Below are positions 34,329-34,584 of a stretch of 34,584 nt of DNA, piece after piece; positions within the stretch are counted from its first letter, which is position 1; every line of letters begins with the position of its first letter. Made by a program: the position numbers and the translations under genes. The stretch covers positions 1-34,584 of the forward strand of contig CAYWXH010000016.1 of assembly GCA_964462295.1 (NCBI GenBank). Reading direction: 5' to 3'. The notes under the pieces are model-generated. The model had not been told where the DNA came from, made no database searches, and worked only from the letters and a program-made list of their open reading frames with translations. Source of the DNA: JALVIU01 sp964462295 (lineage in GTDB: Bacteria; Atribacterota; JALVIU01).

Positions 34329-34584
34329 TAAAATCGTCCAAATTTTCCACCTAATTTAGATTTTTTTCAAAAAAATATTGAAGAAAAAAGAAGTTAAAAA
34401 ATAAGGAAGTGGTATTTAAAAAAGTAGGCCTCTCCTAAGGGGTTTTATCTCTTAATTATAGCTATTACAAGATTTCTCATCCCTCTATACCGTTATTGCG
34501 AGGACTCCATCTTTCTCTTATTATTACGAGAATCCGCCAGGGGTCGTGGCAACCTGTGGGCCCCTATGGTTTGTCATTGCGAGC
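34329..34584. other. Non-coding right edge, no gene seen
   Basis: The bases upstream of mraZ are A/T-rich to about 34430 and hold no credible reading frame. A short imperfect pairing of CCTC with GGGG (about 34430-34444) followed by TTTTAT could be a weak plus-strand terminator, but I would not call it. From about 34491 the sequence is repeat material that continues beyond the window. Confidence 0.6.
34491..34584. repeat. Partial dispersed repeat of the CATTGCGAG type
   Basis: Three close copies of one 10-mer are present: TTATTGCGAG (34493-34502), TTATTACGAG (34521-34530) and TCATTGCGAG (34574-34583). Between the last two lies GTCGTGGCAACCT (from 34543), which resembles the other end (CGTGGCAATCT) of an intergenic repeat I recall from several bacterial genomes. 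The last copy is cut by the window edge. Confidence 0.6.

Noticed and set aside
1..34584. CRISPR arrays, insertion sequences, prophage or defence islands
   Set aside because: No spaced repeat array, transposase or integrase reading frame, or known defence gene was seen. Coding is continuous with housekeeping genes.

Overview
The window is a low-G+C bacterial chromosome segment made almost entirely of tightly packed housekeeping genes. Many genes overlap by 1 to 40 bases, and several start with TTG or GTG. I cannot name the phylum. The block valS-folC-comEA-comEC-holA facing rpsT is an order familiar from Firmicutes-type genomes. MurE carries the DNPR motif of meso-diaminopimelate ligases, so the peptidoglycan is probably DAP-type. 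No insertion sequence, prophage, CRISPR array or plasmid function was seen.

Layout, left to right: (1) Positions 1-5062, minus strand: a threonine/aspartate-family operon, thrC-thrB-lysC-CDF metal exporter-asd (asd runs off the left edge), with a sigma70-type promoter just upstream of thrC. (2) 5097-7333, minus strand: an exported multidomain metallophosphoesterase, followed by a hairpin. (3) 7371-9202, plus strand, divergent from it: a small MarR/EPS-type winged-helix regulator, then pxpA (5-oxoprolinase subunit A) and sfsA. (4) 9253-9735, plus strand: a consensus promoter, tRNA-Leu(CAA) and rpsT with a TTG start. (5) 9710-17538, minus strand: valS-folC-comEA-comEC-holA, with its own promoter and an 18-base palindrome followed by a T-run in the leader. 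holA meets rpsT tail to tail and overlaps it by 26 bases. (6) 17530-34325, minus strand: a complete dcw (division and cell wall) cluster, mraZ-rsmH-ftsL-ftsI-murE-murF-mraY-murD-ftsW-murG-murC-murB-ftsQ-ftsA-ftsZ, ending in one unrecognised gene between ftsZ and valS. (7) The right edge is non-coding and carries repeats of the CATTGCGAG type.

Functionally, region 6 makes the lipid II precursor (MurC, D, E and F, MraY, MurG, with MurB for UDP-MurNAc), flips or polymerises and crosslinks it at the septum (FtsW, FtsI), and builds the divisome (FtsL, FtsQ, FtsA, FtsZ). MraZ probably regulates the cluster through three 10-base tandem boxes found directly upstream of its start codon. Region 1 makes aspartate semialdehyde, homoserine phosphate and threonine. 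Asd and LysC also feed the DAP needed by MurE.

I found no clear novel multi-gene system. The points most worth a second look are the unrecognised ftsZ-valS gene, whose N-terminal half looks like a decayed SprA-related metalloprotease; the valS leader hairpin; the phosphoesterase facing a MarR/EPS regulator; the metal exporter inside the aspartate operon; and the unusual FtsZ C-terminus.
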